A DNA stretch of 64,000 nt from Ardenticatenaceae bacterium (GTDB lineage: Bacteria; Chloroflexota; Anaerolineae; Promineifilales; Promineifilaceae), in contig JACKCC010000014.1 in the NCBI GenBank assembly GCA_020634245.1, forward strand, positions 62,001 to 126,000. Reading direction: 5' to 3'. The position numbers and the translations under genes were made by a program. Shown here piece after piece: positions 43,544-51,626 of this stretch (position 1 is its first letter; each line of letters begins with the position of its first letter). The notes beneath the pieces were generated by a model. It had not been told where the DNA came from and did not search any database. It worked only from the letters and a program-made list of their open reading frames with translations.

Positions 43544-45088
43544 TTACAATGGAATGTTTCCGTGCTTTTTCGGCGGATTTTGGTCCCGCTTGTTTTGCAG
43601 CATGTTGAGGGCGTTGATGAGACGCGGCCTAGTCTGGCTGGGTTCGATGACGTCATCGATGTAGCCGCGCCGGGCAGCGGCGTAGGGATTGGCAAAGTTG
43701 TTTTTGTACTCTTCCACCAGTTCGGCCCGCCGTTGATCGGGATCATCAGCTTCAGCCAGTTCGCGGCGGAAGATGATGTTGACCGCACCGTCCGGCCCCA
43801 TGACAGCGATTTCTGCTGTAGGCCAGGCCAGATTCAGGTCGGAGCGGATGTGCTTGCTGTTCATGACGCAGTAGGCGCCGCCGTAAGCTTTGCGGGTAAC
43901 GATGGTGATTTTGGGCACGGTCGCTTCGCAGAAGGCGTAAAGCAGCTTGGCCCCATTACGGATGATACCGCCATATTCTTGATCAACGCCAGGCAAAAAA
44001 CCGGGCACGTCCTCAAAAACGATGAGCGGAATGTTGAAGGCGTCGCAGAAACGGACAAAGCGGCCCGCTTTTTCGCTGGCTTTAATGTCTAAAACACCGG
44101 CCAGGACCATTGGCTGGTTGGCGACGATGCCGACGCTGTAACCGCCTAATCGGGCAAAGCCAATGACGATATTGGCGGCGTAATCTTCCTGAATCTCGTA
44201 AAAAACGCCGTCATCCACTATGAGATGGATGGCGTCTTTGATGTCATAGGGTTTGTTGGGATTGTCGGGGACGAGGGTGTCCAGTGCCGCCTCGGTGCGT
44301 AAATTGTCATCTTTGCTGGGCTTGAAGGGCGGGTCTTCCATGTTGTTGGAAGGCAGGTATTCCATCATCTCGCGGATGAGGAAGAGGACATCGGCCTCAG
44401 AATCGGCGGCCATGTGGGCTACGCCGCTGACTTCGGTATGGGTTTTGGCCCCCCCCAACTGCTCGAAGGTCACATCTTCGCCGGTGACGGTTTTGACAAC
44501 ATCGGGGCCGGTGATGAACATGTGGCTACTTTCTTTGACCATGAAAATGAAGTCGGTGAGGGCCGGGGAGTAGACTGCGCCGCCGGCGCATGGCCCCATG
44601 ATGGCGCTGATTTGGGGTACGACGCCGGAGGCCAGGGTGTTGCGCAGGAAAATGTCGGCATAACCGCCCAGGCTGACGACGCCTTCCTGGATGCGCGCGC
44701 CGCCGGAATCGTTGAGGCCGATGACCGGTGCGCCGTTGCGCATGGCCATGTCCATGATTTTGACGATTTTTTCGGCGTGGACTTCGCCCAGACTGCCGCC
44801 AAATACGGTGAAATCCTGGCTGAAGACGTAGACGAGACGGCCGTTAATCGTCCCCCAGCCCGTCACCACACTATCACCCAGGATGCGCTGCTTCTGCATG
44901 TTGAAGTTACGTTCGCGGTGGACGGCAAAGGGATCAAGTTCGCGGAAAGAGCCTTTGTCCAGAAGCAGTTCAAGCCGCTCATGGGCAGTCATTTTGCCTT
45001 TCGCTCGATGTTTTTCTACACGGTCTGCCCCGCCCCCCATTTGGGATTGGGCCCGCATCTGGCGCAGTTTTTCGATTTTGGGGTCCAT
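43544..45088 (-). CDS. pccB: Acyl-CoA carboxylase carboxyltransferase, propionyl-CoA carboxylase beta type
   Basis: 514 residues from ATG 45088 (GGGAGAG nine bases upstream). Fused alpha/beta carboxyltransferase of the PccB/AccD5 family: RMRAQSQMGGG start region, HRAKGKMTAHERLELLLD, GGSLGEVHAEKIVKIMD, IGLNDSGGARIQEGV, AIMGPCAGGAVYSPALTDF, GVLDIKASEKAGRFVRFCD and TRKAYGGAYCVMNSKH. It transfers carboxyl from biotin to propionyl-CoA or a similar acyl-CoA. The presence of methylmalonyl-CoA mutase and epimerase in the same window favours propionyl-CoA. First gene of the minus-strand operon with accC, BCCP and two DNA-topology genes. Confidence 0.93.
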   Translation of the reverse strand: MDPKIEKLRQMRAQSQMGGGADRVEKHRAKGKMTAHERLELLLDKGSFRELDPFAVHRERNFNMQKQRILGDSVVTGWGTINGRLVYVFSQDFTVFGGSLGEVHAEKIVKIMDMAMRNGAPVIGLNDSGGARIQEGVVSLGGYADIFLRNTLASGVVPQISAIMGPCAGGAVYSPALTDFIFMVKESSHMFITGPDVVKTVTGEDVTFEQLGGAKTHTEVSGVAHMAADSEADVLFLIREMMEYLPSNNMEDPPFKPSKDDNLRTEAALDTLVPDNPNKPYDIKDAIHLIVDDGVFYEIQEDYAANIVIGFARLGGYSVGIVANQPMVLAGVLDIKASEKAGRFVRFCDAFNIPLIVFEDVPGFLPGVDQEYGGIIRNGAKLLYAFCEATVPKITIVTRKAYGGAYCVMNSKHIRSDLNLAWPTAEIAVMGPDGAVNIIFRRELAEADDPDQRRAELVEEYKNNFANPYAAARRGYIDDVIEPSQTRPRLINALNMLQNKRDQNPPKKHGNIPL

Positions 45089-45122
45089 GAGTCGGTATCT
45101 CTCCCTTGTCAAGATTGGATAC

Positions 45123-45210
45123 TAGTGATTAGAGACTGAAGACTTATCTAATCGCGGAGTTCGCGGAGAATGCGGAGGAAATTACTCGATATGCCAGTCT
45201 CTAATCACTA
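45123..45210. repeat. Nested word-like inverted repeat upstream of pccB
   Basis: TAGTGATTAGAGACTG (45123-45138) and CAGTCTCTAATCACTA (45195-45210) are a perfect 16-bp inverted repeat. The loop contains a second, unrelated word family: GCGGAGTTCGCGGAGAATGC and GGAGG. The last three bases are the stop codon of the adjacent minus-strand membrane-protein gene. Confidence 0.85.
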
Positions 45211-45621
45211 ATTTTTGAAATAGGGTTTAACGGCCGTTCTGTTTAACGCCCAGTAGCTAAACCCAATCAAGCTCAAATAAAACAACAGGTTAATCAACCA
45301 GCCGCTTCGGGCCGGGCCAGACTGGGCGAATATGAACAAAACGCTCAATTCGTAAACCATGTAAATCGTTAAGATAGAGGGGATGACGCGGCGGGTAAAC
45401 GGCCGTTTCTGCCACAAAGCCAGCGCCGCACCCCACAACAACAGCAGCCAAAACAACGCCATCACCAGGCGAAAAAGGGGAGTTGGTGTTGTGGAAAATG
45501 TGGCTAACAATTGATAGTTCAGGCCGGTGACAAAAAATCGCCCACCATTCCATCCTCCTAATAAGAAAACCCCCCAAATCGTTAGAGTTACGGAACGAGG
45601 GCGGTTTTGGGATGCATCCAT
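45208..45621 (-). CDS. Small integral membrane protein, 137 residues
   Basis: Three to four membrane segments (about residues 11-31, 49-69, 81-101 and 105-127) separated by short loops such as WQKRPFTRRVIPS. No family recognised. The stop codon lies in the inverted repeat at 45123-45210, so the C-terminus VKPYFKN may have been altered by the repeat. Confidence 0.7.
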   Translation of the reverse strand: MDASQNRPRSVTLTIWGVFLLGGWNGGRFFVTGLNYQLLATFSTTPTPLFRLVMALFWLLLLWGAALALWQKRPFTRRVIPSILTIYMVYELSVLFIFAQSGPARSGWLINLLFYLSLIGFSYWALNRTAVKPYFKN

Positions 45622-45742
45622 ACGATTAAATTATAGGGTAAGGCAGCAGGGTGACAAGAGAAAAAAGTGGGAAACGGCCGTCAGTTCCCCACTGCGAATC
45701 AAAATAGATTGTCAAACCAACAACAAATACTTTTGTACAAAT

Positions 45743-45955
45743 CTAACGCAAAACCACATTGAGCACGATAAGCAGCGCAAACATAGCGATAGCCAAAATC
45801 AAGACTTGCCGTAAATCTTTCAAGACGTAGGCATATTCTTGCCGGAATTGTTCTTCTGGGCTTAACTTTGGTTTTGCTGTCGCTTTTTCTTTAGCTGTAT
45901 CTGCTGCTTTTGTTCCACTCTGGGTGGGGCGTACACGCCGTACTTTTCTAGCCAT
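45743..45955 (-). CDS. Small C-terminally anchored membrane protein, 70 residues
   Basis: A basic, Lys/Ala-rich N-terminus (MARKVRRVRPTQSG ... KEKATAKPKLS) leads to a single membrane helix at the very C-terminus (VLILAIAMFALLIVLNVVLR). AGGAGAAATG gives a strong SD. Looks like a tail-anchored small protein; homologues of this layout are common in Chloroflexota but unnamed. Confidence 0.75.
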   Translation of the reverse strand: MARKVRRVRPTQSGTKAADTAKEKATAKPKLSPEEQFRQEYAYVLKDLRQVLILAIAMFALLIVLNVVLR

Positions 45956-46016
45956 AACATTTCTCCTAGCAAGAGTCTGGATGAACTGAAATTAACCCTG
46001 CTCTAAAAACTAATTC

Positions 46017-47003
46017 TCACGATGATGCCAAATCGGCAAATATCACAATTCGCTTGTTGTTGACCTGGTAGGGATAACAAGAAATCAATGTGGCGCTGGC
46101 ATACTCTGTCGGGGCCATGACCCAAACATCGGTTGGGTCAACCACCTGAATTTTGCGAACCACGTAAGTATAACTCTGTCGTTCGGTAGAGACGACTATT
46201 TCATCACCAGGGGATAATTTGTCCAAATGCCGAAAAATTTCGCCATAAATATCGTTGTGTGCCGACAAAACCAGATTGCCGGCCGTACCTGGCAGTGTTG
46301 ACCCGATGTGCTGACCGACCCCTTTTTTGAGTTGTTCCCAATCGTCTCCCTGAAAGATGGGGCTGTCTACGCCAATAGCCGTAATCTGGATGCGGCGGGC
46401 TTGCTCTATGCTGGGCGTGGGAACCGGCGGCGGTACGTAGGCATTGATGGCCGGCAGCAAATGGGCTGGGATGTCTCCGGCCTCGCCTTGTTCGGGGGGA
46501 CGGCCGTTCACCGGAGGCTTGTGACCGCTGGGCAAAACGACGACGTCGATGACGGGCGTTGCTGTGGGCGTGGGCAAAGCCAATGCCTGGCTCTCTTCCC
46601 GCTGGGATTGGGCGAGTTCCTGGTTCAGTTCCTGTCGCGTTGTCCACAAACTGCCCAAAATGATAACCAGTCCCAGGACGGCGGCAATTTCGACGAGAAG
46701 CAGGAATTTGTTTGCTATCCAGCGCCATTGCAGAGACGGCCGTTCCGCTTCATCGTCGGTGGCTGTTTCTTCGGAGACGGCCGTTTCCAGCACCAGTTCA
46801 CGCATTGCTCCCGTTGGCGTTACCTGCGGGCGAACGAGCGGCGGCGGTTCAGGGTTAGGCGGATTAAGTCCATCCACCACGACGACCCGGCCCGACTCCT
46901 CTAGTCGCTGCAAGCGCTGGCGGCGCTGTGCCCGCTTCTTGCGGTACAGAAGCTGCTGCAACTCCTCAACAGTTAAATCATCAGCCGGTCGTTTGTCACT
47001 CAT
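46017..47003 (-). CDS. Sortase
   Basis: 328 residues from ATG 47003; a start at 47048 would add 15 residues. The N-terminus (MSDKRPADDLTVEELQQLL) is a charged cytoplasmic tail, a membrane segment lies at about 106-128, then a Thr/Pro linker and the sortase barrel. Catalytic residues are visible: His in VLSAHNDIYGEI, Cys309 in TLISCYPYQ (TLxTC variant) and Arg318 in NNKRIVIF. It would join or anchor secreted proteins with LPxTG-like tails. Supports a Gram-positive-style wall or surface attachment. Stop follows in line with GT39 and other envelope genes. Confidence 0.92.
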   Translation of the reverse strand: MSDKRPADDLTVEELQQLLYRKKRAQRRQRLQRLEESGRVVVVDGLNPPNPEPPPLVRPQVTPTGAMRELVLETAVSEETATDDEAERPSLQWRWIANKFLLLVEIAAVLGLVIILGSLWTTRQELNQELAQSQREESQALALPTPTATPVIDVVVLPSGHKPPVNGRPPEQGEAGDIPAHLLPAINAYVPPPVPTPSIEQARRIQITAIGVDSPIFQGDDWEQLKKGVGQHIGSTLPGTAGNLVLSAHNDIYGEIFRHLDKLSPGDEIVVSTERQSYTYVVRKIQVVDPTDVWVMAPTEYASATLISCYPYQVNNKRIVIFADLASS

Positions 47004-47056
47004 GCGGGGAATGATAAAGCGGAAAATCGAAAACGTAAAGTCCGGCATGCCCGGAT

Positions 47057-49078
47057 TTAGGGAACGGTAATTTGCAGCGCCGGACCCTCAGCAAACGTTG
47101 CCAAAATGGAATCATCGGCAGTAACGACGGGCCGTCGTTCGCCAGAAAGTTTATCGTACAAGCCCACGATGGTGCGATAACTGCCCGGAGCCGTCCCATC
47201 GGGCACAGTCAGTGGATGGACTTGCACAATGACGTCACCGGCCTGCCAGTCCCAGGATGGCGCTTCCAGGGAGTCTCGCTGGGTCAATACTTGGCCATCT
47301 TCGGTCAGAACCTGGGTGAACAGGGTCACATCGGTTGTGTAAAACGGCAGAACGGCTGGGCCAACCCGCGCCGGATCGACTACTTCCCAAATCGTCACTA
47401 ATTCGACAACATCACCCGGTCGGGCCGTGGGTGACAACCAGTGCGCAGCGCGCAGGATGACGGCGTTATCAAAGTTTACCGGCTCCTGCCCGCGCCACTG
47501 GTTCAACGGCGTACTATTCAACGTGTACAGGCCAAATCCTGGGTCGAGATCATCGGGGCGAAGGGTAACGGCCGTTACCTCATTAACAAATTGCGCCAAT
47601 GCCGGATGGATGGGGGTGGAAGCAGGAATGAGGATATGGCTTGCCCTGAGTGTGTCGAAGGGGCCGTCGCCATCACTTGGAAACAGCAGTGCATACCGGG
47701 CGTCCACCCAGCGGGCCGAGCCGCTGATTTCCGGTGACAAGACCAGACTGATCGAGGGATCATGGGCCGGGCCAGGATAAACGGAAGAAATGATTATTGG
47801 TTGTTCGATAGAATTCGCTTCCAAAAAGACCATCTCTTCCACCAGCGTGTGCTGGTAGGCCCCGCGCACGTCTGGCGACTCGCCCCAGCGCCCAAAGTAG
47901 TCGCGGGCGGTGGTAAACCCGGCAAAAACCAGCCAGATAATGATGATTAATGATTGAAGATTAAAGATGGCAGGCATGCCCAAATCTATAATCTTTAATC
48001 TTTCAATCTTCAATCTTTCCATTACGGCCGTAAATCCCACCGCAGGCAGCAGCATCACCGCCGGCAGCGCAGCCAGGTTGCGGGTCGTGTTGGCCGTCGC
48101 CCCGGTCAGCAGCGAGGGGATGATGCCGATGCCGAACCAGAGGAGCAGGAAAGCGTAGTTGGGCCGCCGCCAGCGCCACAGCGAAACGAGCAAGCCGATG
48201 ATGAAGAATACGGCCGTTACCCCATCAAACACCGGCCGCCCCGGAATGTTGTAAGCCAGGAACTGGTCGCCATACCCCGGCCAGACCAACGCCAGCAGCG
48301 CTTCCCCGGCGCTGTGCAGCATTGGCGAGAAATCACCGGCCAGCAGTCTTTGCAGCGTCCCGTCCAGCATCGACAGCCGCGTTTGCGCTTCCGGATGGTT
48401 TTGTAAATAGACGAACATGGGGATGACCAGCAGTCCGGCCAGCAGCAGTCCCATCAGTACCGGACGCCACGACATCCTGAACTTGTCTCGATGCAGCAGC
48501 GCCAGGTAACCCAGAAAAACAGGAAAGATTAGCCATGCTACCCGCGCCGCCAGGTAAATGTGCAGGGTGATGGCAACGCTGATGGCAAAAGCGATGGCCG
48601 CCCGCCATTGTTGTTTAGCGGCGCCATCTGAGAAGATTCGCCAGAAAAACCAAACGGCTAACGCCATGAAGAGGGGCAGCATCCCGGCGCGTAAGGCTTC
48701 ACGGCTGCTAGCGACGGGCCAAAAGGATACGGCCGTTACCCCCATCGCCAACAACGCCATCCGCCGATCAAAAACTCGTGCCGCCCAAAGATAAGCCACA
48801 ACCATCGCTCCCAAACCAAAAAGAACATTGACCAGCCGCAGGGCTAGTAAATTTTCGCCCAGAAGCAGCATAAAGGAAGCGGCCGTGTAGCTGTATACTG
48901 GTTCGCTGCCATAATTCGCCGGGAAATAAAAGCGCAGGTCGCCGTCTAAAATACCAATCGCTTCCCGGCCGTGATTGGCCTCGTCATGGGTCAAGCCGGG
49001 TGGGATTTCTGTTAATCTGTTCGTGCGAAGGGCAAGGGCGATGAGGAAGATGAGGAGAACAGGAATAATCTTCTTCAT
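47057..49078 (-). CDS. GT39/ArnT-like polytopic glycosyltransferase
   Basis: 673 residues, about 10-12 membrane segments in the first 440 residues, then a soluble beta-rich C-terminal domain of about 230 residues. The first loop has GLTHDEANHGREA with the Asp-Glu that coordinates the lipid-linked sugar in GT39-type enzymes. Likely transfers a sugar from an undecaprenyl carrier to surface proteins or polymers. Two repeats intrude in frame: a word tract at 47944-48020 (RLKIERLKIIDLGMPAIFNL) and a REP-like copy at 47643 (GPFDTLRAS). Product otherwise intact. Confidence 0.85.
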   Translation of the reverse strand: MKKIIPVLLIFLIALALRTNRLTEIPPGLTHDEANHGREAIGILDGDLRFYFPANYGSEPVYSYTAASFMLLLGENLLALRLVNVLFGLGAMVVAYLWAARVFDRRMALLAMGVTAVSFWPVASSREALRAGMLPLFMALAVWFFWRIFSDGAAKQQWRAAIAFAISVAITLHIYLAARVAWLIFPVFLGYLALLHRDKFRMSWRPVLMGLLLAGLLVIPMFVYLQNHPEAQTRLSMLDGTLQRLLAGDFSPMLHSAGEALLALVWPGYGDQFLAYNIPGRPVFDGVTAVFFIIGLLVSLWRWRRPNYAFLLLWFGIGIIPSLLTGATANTTRNLAALPAVMLLPAVGFTAVMERLKIERLKIIDLGMPAIFNLQSLIIIIWLVFAGFTTARDYFGRWGESPDVRGAYQHTLVEEMVFLEANSIEQPIIISSVYPGPAHDPSISLVLSPEISGSARWVDARYALLFPSDGDGPFDTLRASHILIPASTPIHPALAQFVNEVTAVTLRPDDLDPGFGLYTLNSTPLNQWRGQEPVNFDNAVILRAAHWLSPTARPGDVVELVTIWEVVDPARVGPAVLPFYTTDVTLFTQVLTEDGQVLTQRDSLEAPSWDWQAGDVIVQVHPLTVPDGTAPGSYRTIVGLYDKLSGERRPVVTADDSILATFAEGPALQITVP
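47643..47663. repeat. REP-like GTGTCGAAGG copy inside the GT39 gene
   Basis: GCCCTGAGTGTGTCGAAGGG matches the dispersed CCTGAGCTTGTCGAAGG-type element also seen at 22255, 38414, 62640 and 62663. Here it is in frame on the minus strand and encodes PFDTLRAS. Confidence 0.65.
47944..48020. repeat. In-frame GATTAAAGATTGAAGATT inverted repeat tract
   Basis: GATTGAAGATTAAAGAT on one side and ATCTTTAATCTTTCAATC on the other are inverted copies with one bulge. Words: TTTAATC, TTCAATC. It lies inside the GT39 gene at a loop before a membrane segment. Confidence 0.75.
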
Positions 49079-49088
49079 GAGATGATGA

Positions 49089-49148
49089 AGTGATGAGGGA
49101 TGAGGACTGAGGGATGAGGTTTTTACTCAGTCCTCGCACCTCATCACT
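49089..49148. repeat. GATGAGG inverted repeat tract between methyltransferase and GT39 genes
   Basis: AGTGATGAGGGATGAGGACT (49089-49108 and on) pairs with the complement CTCAGTCCTCGCACCTCATC ACT ending at 49148, with two mismatches. Made of repeated GATGAGG words. The TTTTT in the loop and its place between two minus-strand genes also fit a terminator or processing site. Confidence 0.7.
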
Positions 49149-49941
49149 GTTTTTCAGCCACCGCAAACACTTCCCGCTCAAAGAACCAGCGGAAAGGCGG
49201 CACTTCAAAGGCCAAATAATGCAGTCCGGCCATAATGGCGTTCTCCTGCCGATTTTGCGGCGGTGAATCGAGCCAGACCTTGCTTTTGAAGCCGGCATCT
49301 TTAAGCGCGCGAGTCATGCTGCGCATATCCTGTTCGTTAACGTGAACGTGTTGATTTACCGGCGTAATAGCCCGTGGATCGACCGGGTATTTATCGCCCT
49401 GGCCTAGCAACGTACGGAAACGGCGCACCCAGGGGTAGGCGTATTTGTCGTACCAGCGGTTGGGGGCGGTGTGGATGATGAAACGGCCGTTATCCTTTAA
49501 CACCCGCCGTACCTCCAGCATCGCCTGATGCAGTTCCCAAGGATACAAATGCTCTACCACATCAAACATCAATACCCGGTCAAAATATCCTGTGGGAAAG
49601 GGCAGCTTTTTAGCATCGGAACGGCAAACACCGGCCTTCACCCCGGCAGCTTGCTGCGAGGCAATTACCTCGCGCGTCATGGCCGTCGCCGCTTCTGCGT
49701 AATCAATGCCATACGCTTCGATACCTAACTGCATGCAGTGGCGTAAAATCTCGCCCCGGCCGCAGCCCACGTCCAGCAAGCGCATCCCTGGCTGCACTTC
49801 AGCCATAGCAAACGCATCATGCAGCCGACGCGACAGATGCTGGCCCTCTGATTCGATAAACACGTCATAGCCTTCGCAGGCCGTTAGAAAATATTCCTCT
49901 GTGTATAAATCAGAGGGTAATGATTTTTTTTCTTCTTCCAT
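49144..49941 (-). CDS. Class I SAM-dependent methyltransferase
   Basis: 265 residues. Motif I MRLLDVGCGRGEILRHC, motif II IEAYGIDYAEAA, and a later FDRVLMFDVVEHLYPWEL segment typical of UbiE/SmtA-like small-molecule or lipid methyltransferases. No membrane segment, though a hydrophobic stretch near the C-terminus (FEVPPFRWFFEREVF) may dock on membranes. Lies between GT39 and LCP genes, so a glycan or lipid substrate is plausible but not shown. Confidence 0.85.
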   Translation of the reverse strand: MEEEKKSLPSDLYTEEYFLTACEGYDVFIESEGQHLSRRLHDAFAMAEVQPGMRLLDVGCGRGEILRHCMQLGIEAYGIDYAEAATAMTREVIASQQAAGVKAGVCRSDAKKLPFPTGYFDRVLMFDVVEHLYPWELHQAMLEVRRVLKDNGRFIIHTAPNRWYDKYAYPWVRRFRTLLGQGDKYPVDPRAITPVNQHVHVNEQDMRSMTRALKDAGFKSKVWLDSPPQNRQENAIMAGLHYLAFEVPPFRWFFEREVFAVAEKQ

Positions 49942-50086
49942 AAACTCTCAAATTGTTGAAGATGCAGTGCATTAAGATGCGGCGCATCGGGATGCGGCAT
50001 TATAATTCAGCCCATCTATAGCGTCAAAGCAACAAGCGATTAATGTTTAACCAGTTTTGGTCTCCCGTTTCACCGTTCGTATAAAT

Positions 50087-50114
50087 CTGGCACATTGCCA
50101 ATTTATGTTATAAT
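50087..50114 (+). promoter_or_regulatory. Probable promoter of the LCP gene
   Basis: CTGGCA (50087-50092) and TATAAT (50109-50114), 16 bases apart, about 34 bases before ATG 50148. The -10 is consensus, the -35 weak. The rest of the 206-base divergent gap (49942-50147) shows nothing else. Confidence 0.5.
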
Positions 50115-50147
50115 GCCGTTTGCAATAACAGTTCAGGTAATATACAA

Positions 50148-51578
50148 ATGACATCCAGTTCAAAGAAGCGTCGTGCTCGCTCCGGTATTCGTTTACCGCT
50201 TTGGGCACTTATATTGGTAAGTGTAGTAGGCTTGCTGGTCTTGGTAGGGAGCTCAATTTGGCTTTTCCGTACAGTGCGAGGTATGTCCTCTACATTGGAA
50301 ATCAGCAGCCCTGATTTTGAACCGGTGGCCGAGCAGGTTCCTGGTGCGGCCGTTACCGTTAATGAAAATGGCAATAATCCAGCCTCTGAGTCGGCCCCGC
50401 TGCTCTCAACCGATGCCCTCAAACCCTGGAGTGGTACTGAGCGTATTTCCATTCTATTACTGGGCATTGATCAACGTTGTGAGGAGAAAGGGCCGGCCCA
50501 TACGGACACCATGATGATATTGACCATTGATCCGGTGGGATTATCGGCTTCCATGTTGTCTTTGCCGCGTGATTTGTGGGTAGAAATACCTGAAGTTGGC
50601 CTGGATCGCATCAATCAGGCCCATTATTTTGGCGAGTTGTATGAATATCCCGGCGGCGGCCCGGCGTTGGCCATGGAAACTGTTTCCGCACTATTGGGTA
50701 TTCCGCTCAATTACTATGTCACAGTGAATTTTGATGCCTTCATTGAGGTCGTGGATTTGATTGGCGGCATTACGATTGATGTACCGGAAGCGATCGACGA
50801 TCCCACTTACCCGGATCGCTGCTATGGGTATGATCCTTTTTCTATTGATGTCGGAACACATCGATTGGATGGCACGCAGGCTTTGAAATATGCCCGGACG
50901 CGGGCTACGTTTGGCGGTGACGTAGATCGGGCGGGACGGCAGCAAGCAGTCATTTTGGCGGTACGGGATCAGGTTTTGCAGCTGGATATGCTGCCCCAAT
51001 TGATCGCTCAATCGCCCCGGTTGTGGCAAACGCTGCAAGATAATGTGCGCACGAATCTGACGCTGGATGAGGGATTGCAATTGGCTTTGCTGATGCAGGA
51101 GATTCCGGCGGATAGTATTCAAACGGCCGTTATCGACTACAATTATGTTTACAATGAAACGACACCCGACGGCCGGGAGGTGCTTGTCCCCAACCGTGAT
51201 GCGATTCGCGACCTCCGCAATGAAATATTCACCCCACCGGCCATTCCGACCCCAGTAATTGCCGATTTGCCGGCGTTGATGCGCGAAGAAAATGCCCGTG
51301 TTGCTTTGTACAATGGTACGGCCGTGTTCGGTCTGGCCGGCGCAACACAAGAATATTTACAAAAGTATGGCCTCAATATCAGCGAAATCGGTAACGCGGA
51401 TTCGGCCGCCTATCGCACAACACAAATCATTGATTACGGTGATCATCCCAGCACTACCCGCTATATTACTCAGCTCATGAATGTGCCCCCGCTTAATACC
51501 AGCCAGGGCAGCAAACCGGAAGGCGACTTTGATGTTCTCGTCATCATTGGCGATGATTGGCGAGTGCCTGAGCCGTAG
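50148..51578 (+). CDS. LytR-CpsA-Psr (LCP) family protein with LytR_C domain
   Basis: 476 residues. Membrane segment about 17-41, then the LCP domain: ISILLLGIDQR, HTDTMMILTIDP, SMLSLPRDLWVEIPE, INQAHYFGE, LIGGITIDVPEAI and LKYARTRATFGGDVDRAGRQQ with the conserved Arg/Asp residues. The C-terminal ~110 residues match a LytR_C module (VALYNGTAVFGLAGATQEYL). LCP proteins attach glycopolymers from undecaprenyl phosphate to peptidoglycan. The PPC-repeat lipoprotein gene follows 48 bases later. Confidence 0.93.
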   Translation: MTSSSKKRRARSGIRLPLWALILVSVVGLLVLVGSSIWLFRTVRGMSSTLEISSPDFEPVAEQVPGAAVTVNENGNNPASESAPLLSTDALKPWSGTERISILLLGIDQRCEEKGPAHTDTMMILTIDPVGLSASMLSLPRDLWVEIPEVGLDRINQAHYFGELYEYPGGGPALAMETVSALLGIPLNYYVTVNFDAFIEVVDLIGGITIDVPEAIDDPTYPDRCYGYDPFSIDVGTHRLDGTQALKYARTRATFGGDVDRAGRQQAVILAVRDQVLQLDMLPQLIAQSPRLWQTLQDNVRTNLTLDEGLQLALLMQEIPADSIQTAVIDYNYVYNETTPDGREVLVPNRDAIRDLRNEIFTPPAIPTPVIADLPALMREENARVALYNGTAVFGLAGATQEYLQKYGLNISEIGNADSAAYRTTQIIDYGDHPSTTRYITQLMNVPPLNTSQGSKPEGDFDVLVIIGDDWRVPEP

Positions 51579-51626
51579 GTCAGAGGAGACCGGTGCTGGC
51601 GAAAGCTACGTTTTTGCCGGCAAATT

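Noticed and set aside
50087..50098. Sigma-54 promoter TGGCAC-TTGC before the LCP gene
   Set aside because: GG and GC are 8 bases apart instead of 10; a sigma-70 TATAAT fits better.
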